Source: Saururus chinensis
Lineage: Eukaryota > Streptophyta > Magnoliopsida > Piperales > Saururaceae
Length of the DNA stretch: 64,000 nt
Reading direction: 5' to 3'
Assembly: GCA_035235625.1 (NCBI GenBank)
Contig: CP141150.1
Span: 27,668,756-27,732,755, forward strand
Of the stretch, positions 1 to 12,138 are shown piece after piece. The translations under genes and the position numbers were made by a program. Position 1 is the stretch's first letter. Every line of letters begins with the position of its first letter. Below the pieces are notes generated by a model. The model saw only the letters and a program-made list of their open reading frames with translations. It had not been told where the DNA came from and did no database searches.

Positions 1-446
1 GAGAGAAATCTTTTCACAATTTGGTCCATTGGTGATAGACCTCTTATCCTCAAGTTTTGTCTTAATTGCAACACTCTTGGGAATGGACAGCTTGGTTCTC
101 CCTCGCTACCACATATGCAACACTTCTGGTTGTGGACTTGAACATGCCCATGCTTCATACAGATTTTAGCCCAATTATCTGACTATGCATTGAAATAGGA
201 TACACTAACCATTTATTGTATTAATCTCAATACTATCATGATGTCAAAAAATTGTTCAACACTCTATAGCTAAACACATTGACATCATACGTCATTTCAT
301 TAGAGACCTTGTAGAACAAAATATAGTCATTATTCAACATGTTTTAAATAAGAGTCAGTGAGCAGATATTTTCACAAAACTTTGGATGCTAGTACATTCT
401 TTCACTTAAGAAAAGCCATTGAAGTCAATTGCATTGAACATTAAGA
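1..446 (+). pseudogene. Ty1/copia polyprotein remnant, RNase H C-terminus
   Basis: From about 257 a plus-strand frame reads QHSIAKHIDIIRHFIRDLVE, then NIVIIQHVLNKSQ, a stop, and ADIFTKL. This is the conserved end of the copia RNase H domain (family form: SKHIDIRYHFIRD...ADIFTK), which removes the RNA strand during reverse transcription. The in-frame TGA in place of the usual Trp before ADIFTK shows it is dead. Sequence before 257 contains further matching pieces in shifted frames. The rest of the polyprotein lies outside the window to the left. The family is certain to me; exact edges are not. Confidence 0.75.
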
Positions 447-1600
447 TGTGAGTTTAATCAATTCTTAATTTTTTAGTTTGTATGATTGTAGTTAGTTTTC
501 ATTACTTTTGCTCATTAATTTAAATTTTTCTTTAGTTTTGTTTTATGAGTGATTACTACATTTTGGCTTATTATCAAAATAAAAATTAAAAATGCCTTTT
601 CATTTTAAAACGTAGCATTTAGACATTGATCCAGTGATAAATTGAGATTTCTACTAAGATCACTATCATATTTTGCTTGAATTTTCTTCCATTTTATTCT
701 TGTTAGCCTAATATGCATAGAGAGACTTTTCATAAATTATGCACATATTATTCTTCTCTCGTAATTGTAGAATGACATTCAATGTTCTTTTAATGATTCA
801 TGAAGACTGATACTTGGATGACTCCAGTTCAATTTTCTCTTATTGAGTTTATTGAATTTCAAGATTCATTGTAAAGATGATGAAAAAGGCTACCTACTTA
901 GGCCAAACTAATGTAGAGTGTCAGACACCATTCCCAAAAAAAAATATAATGATTGAGAAAACAAATGCTACAAATTTATGAGGATCATAAAAGGCCAAAA
1001 TGCATAAAAGTGTAAAGAAAATGTGCGTAATAGAAAAAAGGCATGGGTATTGTATAGACAACCGCATCAATGTCATAATTATGTAAAATAACCTTTTTTT
1101 ATTGCAAATTTCAAAACACTTCATTGTGTTCTAAATCTTGTCACTCGTATTTATGAAGTTTCCATAGATTTAGTTTTTTTTTTATGATTTATTTGAACAT
1201 TGATAGTTGACATATGGATTACACTTCTATTGATTTGATGGTTTTCTGAAAGGTTCTTGTGTTCTTTTATGACATGTTACACTACTATGAAGCTTAAAGC
1301 AACATGTCATAATCCACATTATAGAGTGATTGTTGTTGAAGAATAATACTTCTCTCACTTTGGTTAGGAGTATAAAATGTTTTTAGAATTGATAACTACT
1401 TTGGTATTATGATTTTTATTTCCTATACATCATTATTATGAAGGATATTATGCTTGATCTTGTTTGTTTTTTATGGGTGTAGGTGCAAGAATATAATGGA
1501 TTATTATATTACAAGATAAAAGGGGAGAGATTATATCTTGATGAAATCTTTAACTTTATTGGTTTTTATTTCTATATTGTTAGATCTTGTAAAGTATTTT
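447..1600. other. AT-rich stretch without a recognised gene
   Basis: No reading frame with recognisable similarity on either strand. It follows the copia RNase H remnant and so may be the untranslated tail of that element. A purine run near 1520 (AAAAGGGGAGAG) resembles a polypurine tract. Confidence 0.4.
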
Positions 1601-1605
1601 GTCAT

Positions 1606-2547
1606 GAAATTGCCAAAGGGGGATATTGCACAAGATTGTATATTGGTAAATCTAAAGATAAAAGCACTAGTATGTGTGGAACAAGAATCCACTTTTTATC
1701 TTATATTTAAAAGAGTTGTCTAAGAAGTCAAAGTGAATATGTGGTTGTTTCAAATTCTAAAGAATAATTGAAGATTCAAGATGAAGGAATTCAAGTTAAA
1801 GTCATGTGTGAAAATTCTACCTAATAGCATGTAATATGTGGATCCATACATCTTGGAACGTCAATTTTAGTCATTTTTCATGTCATACATGTTATATTCT
1901 ACCTTCTTAAGATGTCACAAAGTATCGAAATTCTATCTTAAACACTTGAAAAATCTAGTAGCCCGATCTCTCACCCTGGTGAATGTTGGATTCCAGTAGT
2001 TGAGCCTGATCAATCTCTTGCCCTAGGGCACAATCTCTTCAAGTCGATCGATCAACCTTGAGGGCAAATTTCCAATTGAGTCAATGTGACTCCAATCTAT
2101 TACAAATATGTCTTCTACCCCTCTATCTTACAAATACAGGCCTCTATGAAAAACCTAAATGAGGATGCTTATTCATTGTTTAAGAAACCTTAGCTCAAAA
2201 ACCTCATCTTGGATGATCATCACAAATGTCAAGAGTATAAGTAGTTGCTAATTCTTCTTCTCTTGATGTCTAATCTTCCTACATTATTGCTTAATGGTGA
2301 GAAGGTTAGTTGATGAATTTTTATTTAAAACCCTATATTCAAATTTTAATATTTTCTTTTTGAAAGTGTGTAAATCTCTAGAAAGTGATTCTTTGGATCT
2401 TCTTGGGTGGATTTCCAGAGAAAATTATGCACTGGTGAAGAAGTAGAGAACACGACAGATGTTCCTATGGAGTTTGGAGTTGCATTAAGTGGATTGATAG
2501 TTGCATATGGTTTTGTGCTAAATAATATATATAACTGATAAAGATGC
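1606..2547 (+). mobile_element. Possible polypurine tract and start of a copia 3' LTR
   Basis: The purine run GCCAAAGGGGGATA at about 1611-1624 has the form of the polypurine tract that precedes the 3' LTR in large plant copia elements, and it lies downstream of a copia RNase H end on the same strand. Sequence from about 1970 (agcccgatctctcaccctgg and following) looks like LTR sequence rather than coding sequence. No second LTR is in the window, so this is inference. Confidence 0.3.
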
Positions 2548-3850
2548 CATTGTTTCAAACTATATTTTATAGTGTATTTTCAAGACTGAACTACATATTG
2601 TGTTTTTTTTTCCTTTTCAAGGTTTTCCACATAAAGTGTCTTGTTTCTTGATTTACATGTTTATTTATAGTTTGACAAGTTGCATAAATTAGGGTTTAGA
2701 TCATTATGTGCTTTAATTCGATAAAGGACATAAGTAAAGTAATTAGTTTATTTTAGGACTTGGTAATCTAATTAAAAATTGGTGGCAAATGCACGCTTAA
2801 AGTGATGCTTAGTGTGATGGATAAACTCTCAGCATATTCAAAGATGGAAGTACACACAAATCCTAACTATTAAAAGAGTATGAGCAAGAAGTCCTAAATA
2901 TTGCTCACAACATCATAATCCAAATAAGATGGTTTGTAAGTTGTCATTTCTCTTTTCTCTTGTAATCTCCTTTAGCTCTTTGTATGTACTCCTTGTGCCT
3001 AATAAAAGACGTGGTGTTGACATTGTTTCAAACTATATTTTATAGTGTATTTTCAAGGTTGAACTACATATTGTGTTTTTTTCCTTTTCAAGGTTTTCCA
3101 CATAAATTTTTTTGTCTTGTTTCTTGTTTTACATGTTTATTTATAATTTGACAAGTCACATAAATTAGGGTTTAGATCATTATGTGTTTTAATTGGATAA
3201 ATGACATAAGTAAAGTAATTAGTTTATTTTAGGACTTAGTAATCTAAGTAAAAGTTGGTGGCAAATGCTAGCTTAAAGTGATGCTTAGTGTGCTGGATCA
3301 ACTCTCAGCATATTCAAAGATGGAAGTACACACAAATCCGAACTATTAAAAGAGTACGAGCAAGAAGTCCTAAATATATTATAGTGTTTCTTGTTTCAAA
3401 CTATATTTTATAGTGTATTTTCAAGGTTTTTCCACATAAATTTTTTGTCTTGTTTCTTGTTTTACATGTTTATTTATAATTTGACAAGTCACATAAATCA
3501 GGGTTTAGATCATTATGTGTTTTAATTGGATAAATGACATAAGTAAAGTAATTAGTTTATTTTAGGACTTAGTAATCTAATTAAAAATTGGTGGCAAATG
3601 TTCGCTTAAAGTGATGCTTAGTGTGCTGGATCAACTCTCAGCATATTCAAAGATGGAAGTGCACACAAATCCGAACTATTAAAAGAGTACGAGCAAGAAG
3701 TCCTAAATATTGCTCACAACATCATAATTCAAATAAGATGGTTTGTAAGTTGTCATTTCTCTTTTCTCTTGTAATCCCCTATAGCTGTTTTTATTCACTC
3801 CTTGTGCCTGCCCCCCCCCCCCCCCTGCCCCTCCCCTGCCCATTTTTACC
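2548..3850 (+). repeat. Three-copy imperfect tandem repeat
   Basis: Copies begin at about 2550, 3023 and 3391, each opening with TTGTTTCAAACTATATTTTA and running through a shared block with TTTTAGGACTT and GCATATTCAAAGATGGAAGT. Unit spacings are about 473 and 368 bp; the middle copy is shorter because it lacks the tail (AACATCATAAT...CTTGTGCCT) seen in copies 1 and 3. Copies are nearly identical, so duplication is fairly recent. It may be part of the LTR of the copia remnant to the left. A run of about 17 C follows near 3810. Confidence 0.85.
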
Positions 3851-3930
3851 AATCTAGTCAAAGAAAATGAAAAAGAAAAAGTTTGTGTGGAAATGTTTGG
3901 TCTTAAATTTTAGATTTGTATTACATACTC

Positions 3931-4030
3931 CCTCCATCCTGGAACAAGTGTCCTAGTCTTATATAATATTCTTTTGACTTGCCTCTTCCAGGCATTTTAG
4001 ACTATAAGTGTCATTTCTATAATGATCTTC
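3931..4030 (+). mobile_element. Truncated Stowaway-like MITE end
   Basis: Begins TACTCCCTCCATCC followed by AAGTGTCC, the typical terminal motif of Stowaway-type MITEs in monocots. I did not find a convincing matching inverted end, so it is probably a fragment. Confidence 0.35.
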
Positions 4031-4551
4031 ATTTCATATTTGCATATGTGTTAGTATAGCGTATGCCTTTGGGTATTGTGTATTTTGTGAGAAGTTAGAG
4101 AAAAGCTCACACAACTTATTCCTAGTCAACTATTTGGGAAATCAAACTATTCAAGACTTGCTTTGATACCTATATGCAATTATTGTAGTATTTGTCTAGC
4201 CTAACTAGGCTCCATGACTAGTCCAGAATCAACCTACATAACAGTCCTAGCATTGTACATAGAGGGAAAACATGCTACATAGATATAGGGTTACCATGCT
4301 AAGGATCATGTTATCTTGCTATGTTCCGTAGTTCTAGAATTTCATTTTTACTCCATAACTCCCCAAGTTGAGTGTATTCCTTAACTTTATGAGTAAAGTA
4401 TATTGGTGACTCAAAAGTAGCATTTTCTGATTGACTCGAACCACTTCCTCATCCTAACTCCAAAATACATCTAACTCCATTGGCTGATATGTCTTCCCTC
4501 TTCTATAGTATATTTGTTTTAAAAATTAAATAATATTTTTTTAAAATAATA

Positions 4552-4673
4552 CTCCCTCCATCCCATATTAAGCATTTTGTTTTAAAAAAACTATTTGTCT
4601 CGCATTAAATGTCTTATTTCCCATACTCCTACCAAATAGAAAGCTTCTAATATGCTTGTTACCACAGGAGGAG
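4552..4673. mobile_element. Stowaway-like MITE, 122 bp
   Basis: Starts CTCCCTCCATCCC after a TA (4550-4551) and ends GGAGGAG before a TA (4674-4675). This gives short inverted ends and the TA target duplication expected of Tc1/mariner-derived MITEs. The interior is AT-rich and non-coding. Confidence 0.65.
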
Positions 4674-4675
4674 TA

Positions 4676-5218
4676 TGAAAATCCAAGGTAGCTAGAGTTA
4701 TGAGAATGTAAGTTAGAGATTTGGGTTCTTACGGTCTAAGATGTTTCTCACCATCATTAAACTTTCCACTTTTAAGAATAAATAGGACACTTAATATTGA
4801 AGTATTAAACTACTATTTTAATCTAATTCTAAGGTGAATATCTTAACTATGTAATTATGTAAATTAAATACTTTTATGTTTGAACTATTTTTTAAATTTG
4901 TATACCTAAAAAAAGGGATTTATGTTAATTATATGTATTCTAACAAGCTATTTTGAATGAAATCTGAACGTTCACATAGGTCTCCATTTTAACTCCATAA
5001 AAATTAGGAGTTGACTCCACTCAAATTAGTGTTGGTGCCGAGCCTCAACCAGAGTTTCCCAAAACAGCTATGTGCCATGTTAGGATGCTATGTACTAGCT
5101 CTTACCCAATTTACTATAATAATGGAGACCGGACATGGAAAACGGTCTGGCTAGACGCGTCCATATAAATATACTTGATCTACTTACTCAAGAAGGATTT
5201 GATTACCAAAGAACACAC
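4676..5218. other. Non-coding stretch beyond the last dioxygenase exon seen
   Basis: This is where the final dioxygenase exon would be expected (the gene runs leftward). No frame with the expected second iron-binding His or the RxS motif is visible here or further left in the window. The interior is AT-rich. Confidence 0.5.
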
Positions 5219-6170
5219 CTGGAGAAGGTCCCCTGTATTAACTACCAGAGCTCCACGCACAGGATTAACGTCAATATACTCCTCTTTATGCTTGACCTGG
5301 AGTCCTCCGATATGATCTTGCAGGAGCACAGTGAGAAAACATGGATCCGTATGGTCGACAGTACCCAAAGTTGATTCAGGATCAGGGCAGGGTGGATAAT
5401 AGTGACAAGCAACTCGTAATCCACTGTGACAATCCAGTTTGGTCAGGTGTTCAGCTTTGAGCCCAAGAGATTCAGACAGAAGCCCAAACAAGGTCTTGGC
5501 CAGCTTCTCAATCTGTTTTGTGTAATCGAACATGATTTCCCTGTAATACAATCCAAACAATTACATATGCAGAAATATGAGCACCACTGGAAGCAATTAC
5601 ACTGAAAACAATTAGGAAAAGTTTAGCATGAGCCAGGGCGTGAGCTCAGGCATCTTAAGCTGTAGGATCGAGATCTGATGATGCAAGGGGTCTAAGCAGT
5701 GATTCAAACCTGCTTAGGCCCTAAGTGATATGTGCCGTCAGATTTCGATCCATATAAACCCAGCTCATATTAATGGGTCTCAAACAATTATAGTCTACAA
5801 CAGTAAAAAACCTGCAGTGACTTGGAAGTTGATCAGGGGATGGTGGATCCGGTGTCATTTCAATCATGAGAGTCTCCTTCCAGGTTAAGTAATCAGTGAC
5901 ACCAAGACTCTGGATGCTAACATACTGCACTTTATACTTGCCGTCCGGCGAGTACCTGTAGCCAGTCGCCTCGATCTCACTGTTATGCTCGAAAAATCGT
6001 CTTACCTTCTGCAGTGTCTCCTCCAACACAGTTACAGGGATACCATGGTTCACCACTTGAAAGAAACCCCAATCCCTTGTTGCGTGCTGCACCTCCTGGA
6101 CAATCTGGGCACGCCGGGAGCCATCGACCTCACTTAGATCGATGATGGGTACCTGCAAATCACTGCCCAT
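5219..6170 (-). pseudogene. 2-oxoglutarate/Fe(II)-dependent dioxygenase, ACC-oxidase-homolog type, truncated
   Basis: Two spliced exons are readable: 6170-5812 and 5540-5219, joined by GT...AG sites (CTGCAG/GTTTTT and ATTACAG/GGAAAT). Together they give exactly 227 codons. Residues near 5-12 read LQVPIIDL, then WGFFQVVNHGIP of the DIOX_N domain. Exon 2 carries YYPPCPDPE, the HTD of the iron site (DHTDPCFLTVLLQD) and GALVVNTGDLLQ, all hallmarks of the 2OG-oxygenase fold. This subfamily oxidises small molecules in specialised metabolism; the substrate cannot be read. Exon 2 ends at a good donor (CAG/GTGTGT) after GDLLQ, where relatives splice to a last exon with the second His and RxS. That exon is not found within 5.2 kb. 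The usual ~50 N-terminal residues are absent, and an in-frame TGA sits two codons before the ATG. A gene fragment is most likely; an exon beyond a very long intron is possible. Confidence 0.85.
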
Positions 6171-7140
6171 TGCTCAGACACACTTCTGGAACTCAGGCCA
6201 GATGCTTCCCTCGGTCCCTAATGCTATGTGTTTAACACTCGATTCAAATAGAAGAGCATGCTATGTAGTCTCCATCTAAATTGTTGTAAGTGCTTTCCTA
6301 CGCCATGTACAGAAACATTATTTTTGATTGGTTGTCTTTTAGTTCCTTGAAGATGTGACAGGATTTTTTGTAATATCAAGTTGTGGAAGGTCGATTGATG
6401 TATATACCTACTCCATGAATATAGAATATAGTAGTCATTGTGGCGGTGTTAAAATTTTGGGGTTTTAGACGTTAACTACAAAAGAATTAGTAATCTATAA
6501 TTAACTCCAAATTTTACATTAAGACAAAAATACCCCCTTAAGATGCACCCGCGCTAACGCAACGCCCGCCCTTATGCATTTCGTATGTGTAATTTTAATG
6601 GCGGAGTCGGGGGTTGGCTTGGTGGGTAGCACTACTGCAATCAGCCTTCTTGTCTCACCATCACTGTGAGTCTACCACAATCAACATTTGCTTGTTCCCT
6701 GCAATAAAGCAAAAAATTGACCACCAACCCATTTATGCAGTAGTCTTAATTCTAAACTGTGCAAAAAAAGTGATCTATCTAACATCAATCGTGTCTAACA
6801 AGCTATCAACCATGTTTTTTCTCCTTGAAGCCTTATGTACTGGGCACTGACAGGAATGGGCCCCCAACCCCCCACACTACCTCTGTTGTATTGTAACAGG
6901 TACTTAGCTCCACGAGAATTATAGAAATACCACTACAACTTTGTTTGAGAAATATGTATTGATTTGATGGATGGGACTCCACACTCCTTTTTGTCTTCCA
7001 CCATTCTTACATTTAGAGACACACAACATTATCTTTTGTCACTCTTCATCCTTCCTCTCATCGTCTTATTGGATCTCTCTATCTGTTGGTCAGGAGGACC
7101 TGGATAATCTATGAGTCCCTACAAAATTTCATTGGTGAAA
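6171..7140. other. Upstream region of the dioxygenase, no gene recognised
   Basis: AT-rich, with no clear TATA box placed for the minus-strand gene and no recognisable reading frame on either strand. Confidence 0.4.
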
Positions 7141-7225
7141 ACCGTAAATATTTACTCACTTTTTATATACAAATAGAGTAATTTACTCTCTTTGTTAAAT
7201 GCAAAGAGAGTAAATATTTACTCTT
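7141..7225. repeat. Nested inverted repeats with a perfect 13 bp stem
   Basis: TTTACTCTCTTTG at 7182-7194 is the exact reverse complement of CAAAGAGAGTAAA at 7202-7214, with a 7 nt loop. The palindromic string GTAAATATTTACTC occurs on both sides (about 7144 and 7209), so the stem sits between two copies of a second palindrome. Confidence 0.8.
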
Positions 7226-7227
7226 TA

Positions 7228-7735
7228 TTATGAGAAGGAGGTATAGAGCATTGAGTAAAGATCTGGACAAAAGAAAAAAGGGGGCAGTGATTTGGATGGA
7301 GGAAGAAAAACAAAGAGAGGAGAGCGCAGCGGAGGAGGCAATTGAGCCTCTATGGACGGAGAGGGAGACAGAGTAGGAGGCATGGAGCATGGAGTAAAGA
7401 TCTTGACAGAGGATGAAAGGGAGCAACAATTTGAATAGAGGAAGAAGAGATTTGGACAGAGGAAGAAAATGAAAGAAAAAGAAGGGAAGGAGGCGTAGTT
7501 GAGGAGGGCATGTAGTGTAGGAGACGCCGGAGCTGCTGTGGATAGAGAGGAAGATGGAGAAGAAGAAGGCATGAAGCATGGAAAGTGTCAAGTAAAGATC
7601 TCAACGGAGGAAAAAAGGGAGCAACGATCTGGACAGAGGAAAGAGCCATCTGAACAAAAGAAGAAAAAGAAAGATGAAGAAAGGAAGAAGAAAGGGAGAC
7701 TAAAGGAAGAAGAAATGAATAGAAGGGCAAATTTG
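7228..7735 (+). repeat. Purine-rich imperfect tandem repeat
   Basis: A strongly purine-biased plus strand with three imperfect units starting near 7235, 7381 and 7567. Each has a variant of GCATGGAGCATGGAGTAAAG, then GATCT-GACAGAGGA and a GGGAGCAACGATCTGGA-like block; spacing is about 145-190 bp. Several overlapping open frames are a by-product of the low-complexity GAA/GGA composition. I do not consider them genes. Confidence 0.7.
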
Positions 7736-7879
7736 TCCAAAAATATAAATTACTTGGACTTTATAGGTAATTCACAATGTTGTAAGACCTCCCATCAAAT
7801 AAAGTCTACTCACAGGAGCATACGTCAGTTTTTTCTAAAATTCTCCTCTTTATTGATGGGTTTTTTTGATGAATAGTTC

Positions 7880-8950
7880 GCCAACCACCCTTTTTACCTA
7901 ACTCACACCTTTGACACAGGCGTTGGATAGCTGTATTTTCTGTGTACATTCAAAAGATAAATATTACTATCCTTGTATTGGGGTTGCTAAAAAAAAGGAA
8001 GCAATTTTGGTCCTCTACATGATATCCTCTCTAATATCCACTACATGCTAGTACACATTAGTATATGTATGTTAGTAAATCACTTATGTTAACGTGTGAT
8101 AGTATGTGTATCATTGATTTTTATAATTGACGGCTACACTTAATGGAGTTTTCCTTAAAAAAGAGATGGCTACTCATCTTTTTCTTATTTCTTTCTTTTT
8201 GGCACTATTTTTCAGTTGTTGCTTCAAAATGGTGTAAAGGTCTAAAGGACCACCACATTGGCAGCTTTTTTTAATGCGTCTATTTCACAAGGAAATATTG
8301 CTTAGTCCCTCGTTGCTTGTAGTCCAAAAATTTTAAAAACTGCTCATGTATATCACCCCACCCCAACCCCATAAAAAGAAAATCTCTTTAGCCTTTTTCT
8401 AACTCCAATGGTGACAACAAAGATAGAGAGGGAGATGGTACAGATCCGCATTCGCCACCCTTTTGCATTGCTCTCACTAACCTCTCCTTCACCGATGGAG
8501 CATCTCCATTGCTTCCTTGATCTCCCTGGTTGCCGATGCAGCCAAGGAAGTGGGTGATGAGATCGGCTTGTGAAAGTCCGTTGGTGCCACTTTTAAGGAT
8601 GCTATCACTGATCTCATCAGCCTCTCCCTCGCTTCCTTCTTTTTTTCCCTCTAGAGATCCCTGTTGTTGCGTCAAGCCTCTTGGAGAAGTCTTGAGGAGA
8701 TTTTTCTTCCATGGTTTGAGTGTACTGGTTTTACGTCGTCTACTTGTCGAACTTTGAAATAGGGATACAATAGATACCCTTCTCTTATCATATTTGGTTC
8801 ATTTTTCTTCTCTTACGATGGATTTCGATGCTTTTGAAACTGATACATTTGGTGTAATGCTCTTATGCAAAGATTATTTAATTTATGGCCCATGAACACA
8901 TAAATCCCATTTTTCATACCTTGTGAAAAGCAACTGATCTTGTTGATTTT
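7880..8950. other. Non-coding stretch
   Basis: AT-rich apart from a GC-richer block at about 8400-8750. That block has a 95-codon minus-strand open frame (8388-8675) without recognisable motifs. No supported gene. Confidence 0.4.
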
Positions 8951-8952
8951 TC

Positions 8953-9950
8953 TAAAGAGTACGTGACATTGCAACAAAAGTGTGGGTGGTGTGAGCCCTA
9001 AAGGTGGTGCACTTGAAAAAAATCCAATCTTTTCCAGCAATTTCTACACATGCATATGGAATTCAAAACAACGTAAACAATAAACACATTCAAGAGGTAA
9101 TTAATCAATTACAATTTGAATCAAAGGAATATACTAATTGATTTTCGGGGCTGATTTGCCCTAGGACGTTAATTCCCTTCATGCCAATGCCTGATTCACA
9201 ATTGAATAGCAATTTAAATTAAGATGAGAGAAATACCTTGTCAATATATTAATCCATCAAAATCCCTTACAATGTAGTGTAGATCTCATGATGTAGAGCC
9301 CTAAGTCCTTCTCTTGAATCCTCTCATGGATCTAGACTTGGCACAAATCCCAAGGTGATCTCCTCACAAAGGAAGACGATGATGGAGAGAGGAGGAGGGG
9401 CGACCAGCCCCTTGCCTCATCTTCCCCTTGTAAACATGCCAAGAGAGAGGGAGGGAGAAGAGGGGGGACAAGTTGGGAGAGGGGGAGAGGGGAAAATATT
9501 AGGGCTCCCCTCTTCCCCTTCTTTCTTGTCCTTTTATATCTCCTCACTTAAGTGGGCTTAATCCAATGGGCCAACATCAATTCTATATATATTAACTAGA
9601 GACTTTAATAAAACGGGTGTGGGCTCTAACTCTTCGAACCCACGAAGGCCTGAGCCGCTTCACGTGACAATGCTCATGAAAAAGTCGACCCCTAGCTAAC
9701 TACGGGTTTGACCGTAGACAAATATTCTAGAACTGGGCCCCACAAGGTGAATATGCATACCCTAGTCATATGCCTAGTGTATGTGTGTGTAGAATACGGG
9801 TCTCATGAGAATGCATGTCATGATAATTCCTATGGGGTTAGCACGACTGCCCCCCTTGTACTTGGACCCGTGTCCTGTACCGGCTCACTCAAACCACGAA
9901 CAAGGGTGGACCATGTAACCTAAACCCATACTGTGGTCCAACATCCCTCA
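8953..9950 (-). repeat. Copia 3' LTR
   Basis: Aligns with 14213-15190 along its whole length (for example CTTGAATCCTCTC, TCTCCTCACAAAGGAAGA, CATGCATATGGAATTCAAA). Its element-start edge reads TGTTGG on the minus strand and directly abuts a purine tract. The far edge reads TA instead of CA. A minus-strand TATA box (TATAAAAG) lies at 9531-9538. Confidence 0.85.
9531..9538 (-). promoter_or_regulatory. LTR core-promoter TATA box
   Basis: TATAAAAG on the minus strand, preceded by GGAGA and conserved in the other LTR at 14783-14790. It marks the likely U3/R border of both LTRs. Confidence 0.6.
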
Positions 9951-9966
9951 CTATAGGGGAAGGGAT
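9951..9966 (-). other. Polypurine tract of the copia element
   Basis: The minus strand reads CCCCTATAGTGAGGGA directly before TGTTGG, the first bases of the 3' LTR. This is the expected place for second-strand priming. Confidence 0.55.
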
Positions 9967-10189
9967 CATATGCTCCAACACTGAGTAGGGCTAGTCCTAT
10001 CAAAGACCGATGTTATGAGCGTATCATGTAAATAGATCTGTCGTTATAACTATAGTGAACGGATCAACCAACATCTCAGTAATATGAATATGTTTCAGAG
10101 TCACTTTTCCTTATCTGTAGCATGTCAAAAATAAAGTAGTAATGCACTTCATTGTGCTTACCTCTGACACTAATCTCCCCATTCTTCAG

Positions 10190-10700
10190 TGTCGACGTTG
10201 TAGCCGGATTATTGCCATAAATTTGGAGGAGCATCAATCAAATTTCCTAGTCCCAACCTAGTTAAAAATTCTTTTATCTAAACTACCTATAAAGCTACTA
10301 TACTACATGTATAAAACTCAGCTTCCATCGTAGACTTAGAAATACTCTTCTGTTTCTTTCTTGCCCACGATATAGCTCCGCCTCCAAACATGAAGACAAA
10401 TCCGGCAATGGATTTCTTGTCATCGGGATCCCTCGCATAGTCCAAATTACTATATCAAAGTAATGATACTTTCGACCTAATATGTGAGTTTTAATTTCTT
10501 AAACCCTATTAGGTACCAAAATATCATTTTCACTGCTTGCTAGTTTTAAAGTCTAGGGTTGGCTTGATAGGAACTTGGCAATCCTACCACAAAACTCAAA
10601 TCAGATCAACTACAAGTCATGGTGTACATCAAGCTGCCAATAGCTTATGAATATGGTACTGGCTATATCCGGAATCTATTTTCCATTGTTTGATGAGTCA
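10190..10700 (-). pseudogene. Copia RNase H domain remnant
   Basis: The minus strand around 10340-10450 reads YARDPDDKKSIAGFVFMFGG followed by AISWARKKQKSISKSTMEAE, a textbook copia RNase H stretch (family: SWxSKKQxxVALSTxEAE). Further along, EVQL/TEMLVDPFT-like pieces mark the C-terminus near 10050-10150. Frames are broken. Confidence 0.85.
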
Positions 10701-10879
10701 TACTCTTAAACAACACCATACCCTTGTACATAGGGCATTCAATAGTCTTCCAACTAATGACGTTGAAGCATTGGAGAACACTTTCTATATATGATTCCAG
10801 AGATATGCTTAGTTTTCTAGACTTTCTCTATTTCTGCCAATTTTCATCTCAAGGATGTAGGGAGCATCCCCCATGGCTT

Positions 10880-11330
10880 TCATCTCAAACTGAGTTTTGA
10901 GTCATTCTTTTAAACTCATAATCATGCTTAAGTTATTCCTCATCTAGAATATGTCGTCTACATAAAGTGACAACATCATCTACCTCTTTTCATCTTGAAA
11001 GGTATACACATAGTGATTATGTTCATTAACTATGATCCTAAATTTACCAATCACCTTATAAAAAGTGAAGTATCATTGCCTTGAATATTATTTTAGGCCA
11101 TACAATAATTTTATTAACTTGCACACATTTTGTTCCTCTTTAGGAACTACAAAACCCTCATGTTGTTCTATGTAAATATTCATTTAGGAATGCAATCTTT
11201 ATATCCATTTGGTTAGCTCTAAATCAAAGTAAGCAACAATTTCTAAGAGACATCTCATTGAGTCAAATCTTAACACATATGAGTATATCTCTTTAAAGTC
11301 ATTCCTATACACTTGGGTGAACCCTTTGGC
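10880..11330 (-). pseudogene. Copia reverse transcriptase remnant
   Basis: The minus strand near 11200-11085 reads MDIKIAFLNEYLHRTT, a stop, GFVVPKEEQNVCKLIKLLYG: the LDVKTAFLNG...GFV...LYGLKQ region. The catalytic motif LYVDDI is encoded by the complement of 10953-10964 (YVDD). An in-frame TGA and later stops show it is not functional. Confidence 0.88.
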
Positions 11331-12138
11331 CACTAATCTCACTTTGTAATTATCTATTAACCCATGTGCCTTGAGCTTCTTTTTAAAAATTTATTTACAC
11401 CTAATGAACTTTTGCCTTTCAAGTGGGTTCATTATCTCCCAGACTTAGTTGTTTAGGATTAAATTCAACTCCTTTTGAATAACAGTTTCTCATTCTTGAG
11501 CATGTGGAAGATTCAAAGTTTTCTCAAGGGTAATAGGGTAATCTAGAAAGGTTCATTTAATGTGATATTGTCTTCCCCTATTATTGTATAGAAGTCCCTT
11601 AACTTAGTTGGAACTCTTTTTTCCCTCAATGCCATAGGTTCATAATTGGTTTCATTTTGACTTGATCTAATTACTTCATCAGGGGTAGTACTAGGACTGA
11701 TCTCTTTTACAATTTTGAATAAATAACTCTTTTATTAGGTATTTTGAGATTTAATTCTTCTTATATGAAATAAGTGTCTCTAGACTTTATAACCCCCATT
11801 GTCTCATCCTATTGTAAACCACAAATTTGTTTATCTTAGAGTAATCATAGTTACTAATAAAGTTGCACTTTATGGTCTTAGGATCCAACTTAGACCTATG
11901 TTGGTTAGACACTTTTACATATGCCCTAGACCTTATACTCTAAGATTTCCTAAGCTTAGGCATCGACCTATCCATAACTCATAAAGTGTCCATATACCTT
12001 TGTAGGTTTATGATTAAGGATGTATATAGTAGTACTGTCTACAATTTCACCCAAAACGTTGGTTCATGTTGCATAGTGATTTGACATGAATCTAACCATG
12101 TCCACAAGCATTCTATTACATCTATCTGCCACTCTATT

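Noticed and set aside
8388-8675. 95-codon minus frame in a GC-richer block
   Set aside because: Low-complexity Gly/Ser/Glu start and no recognised family; insufficient for a gene call.
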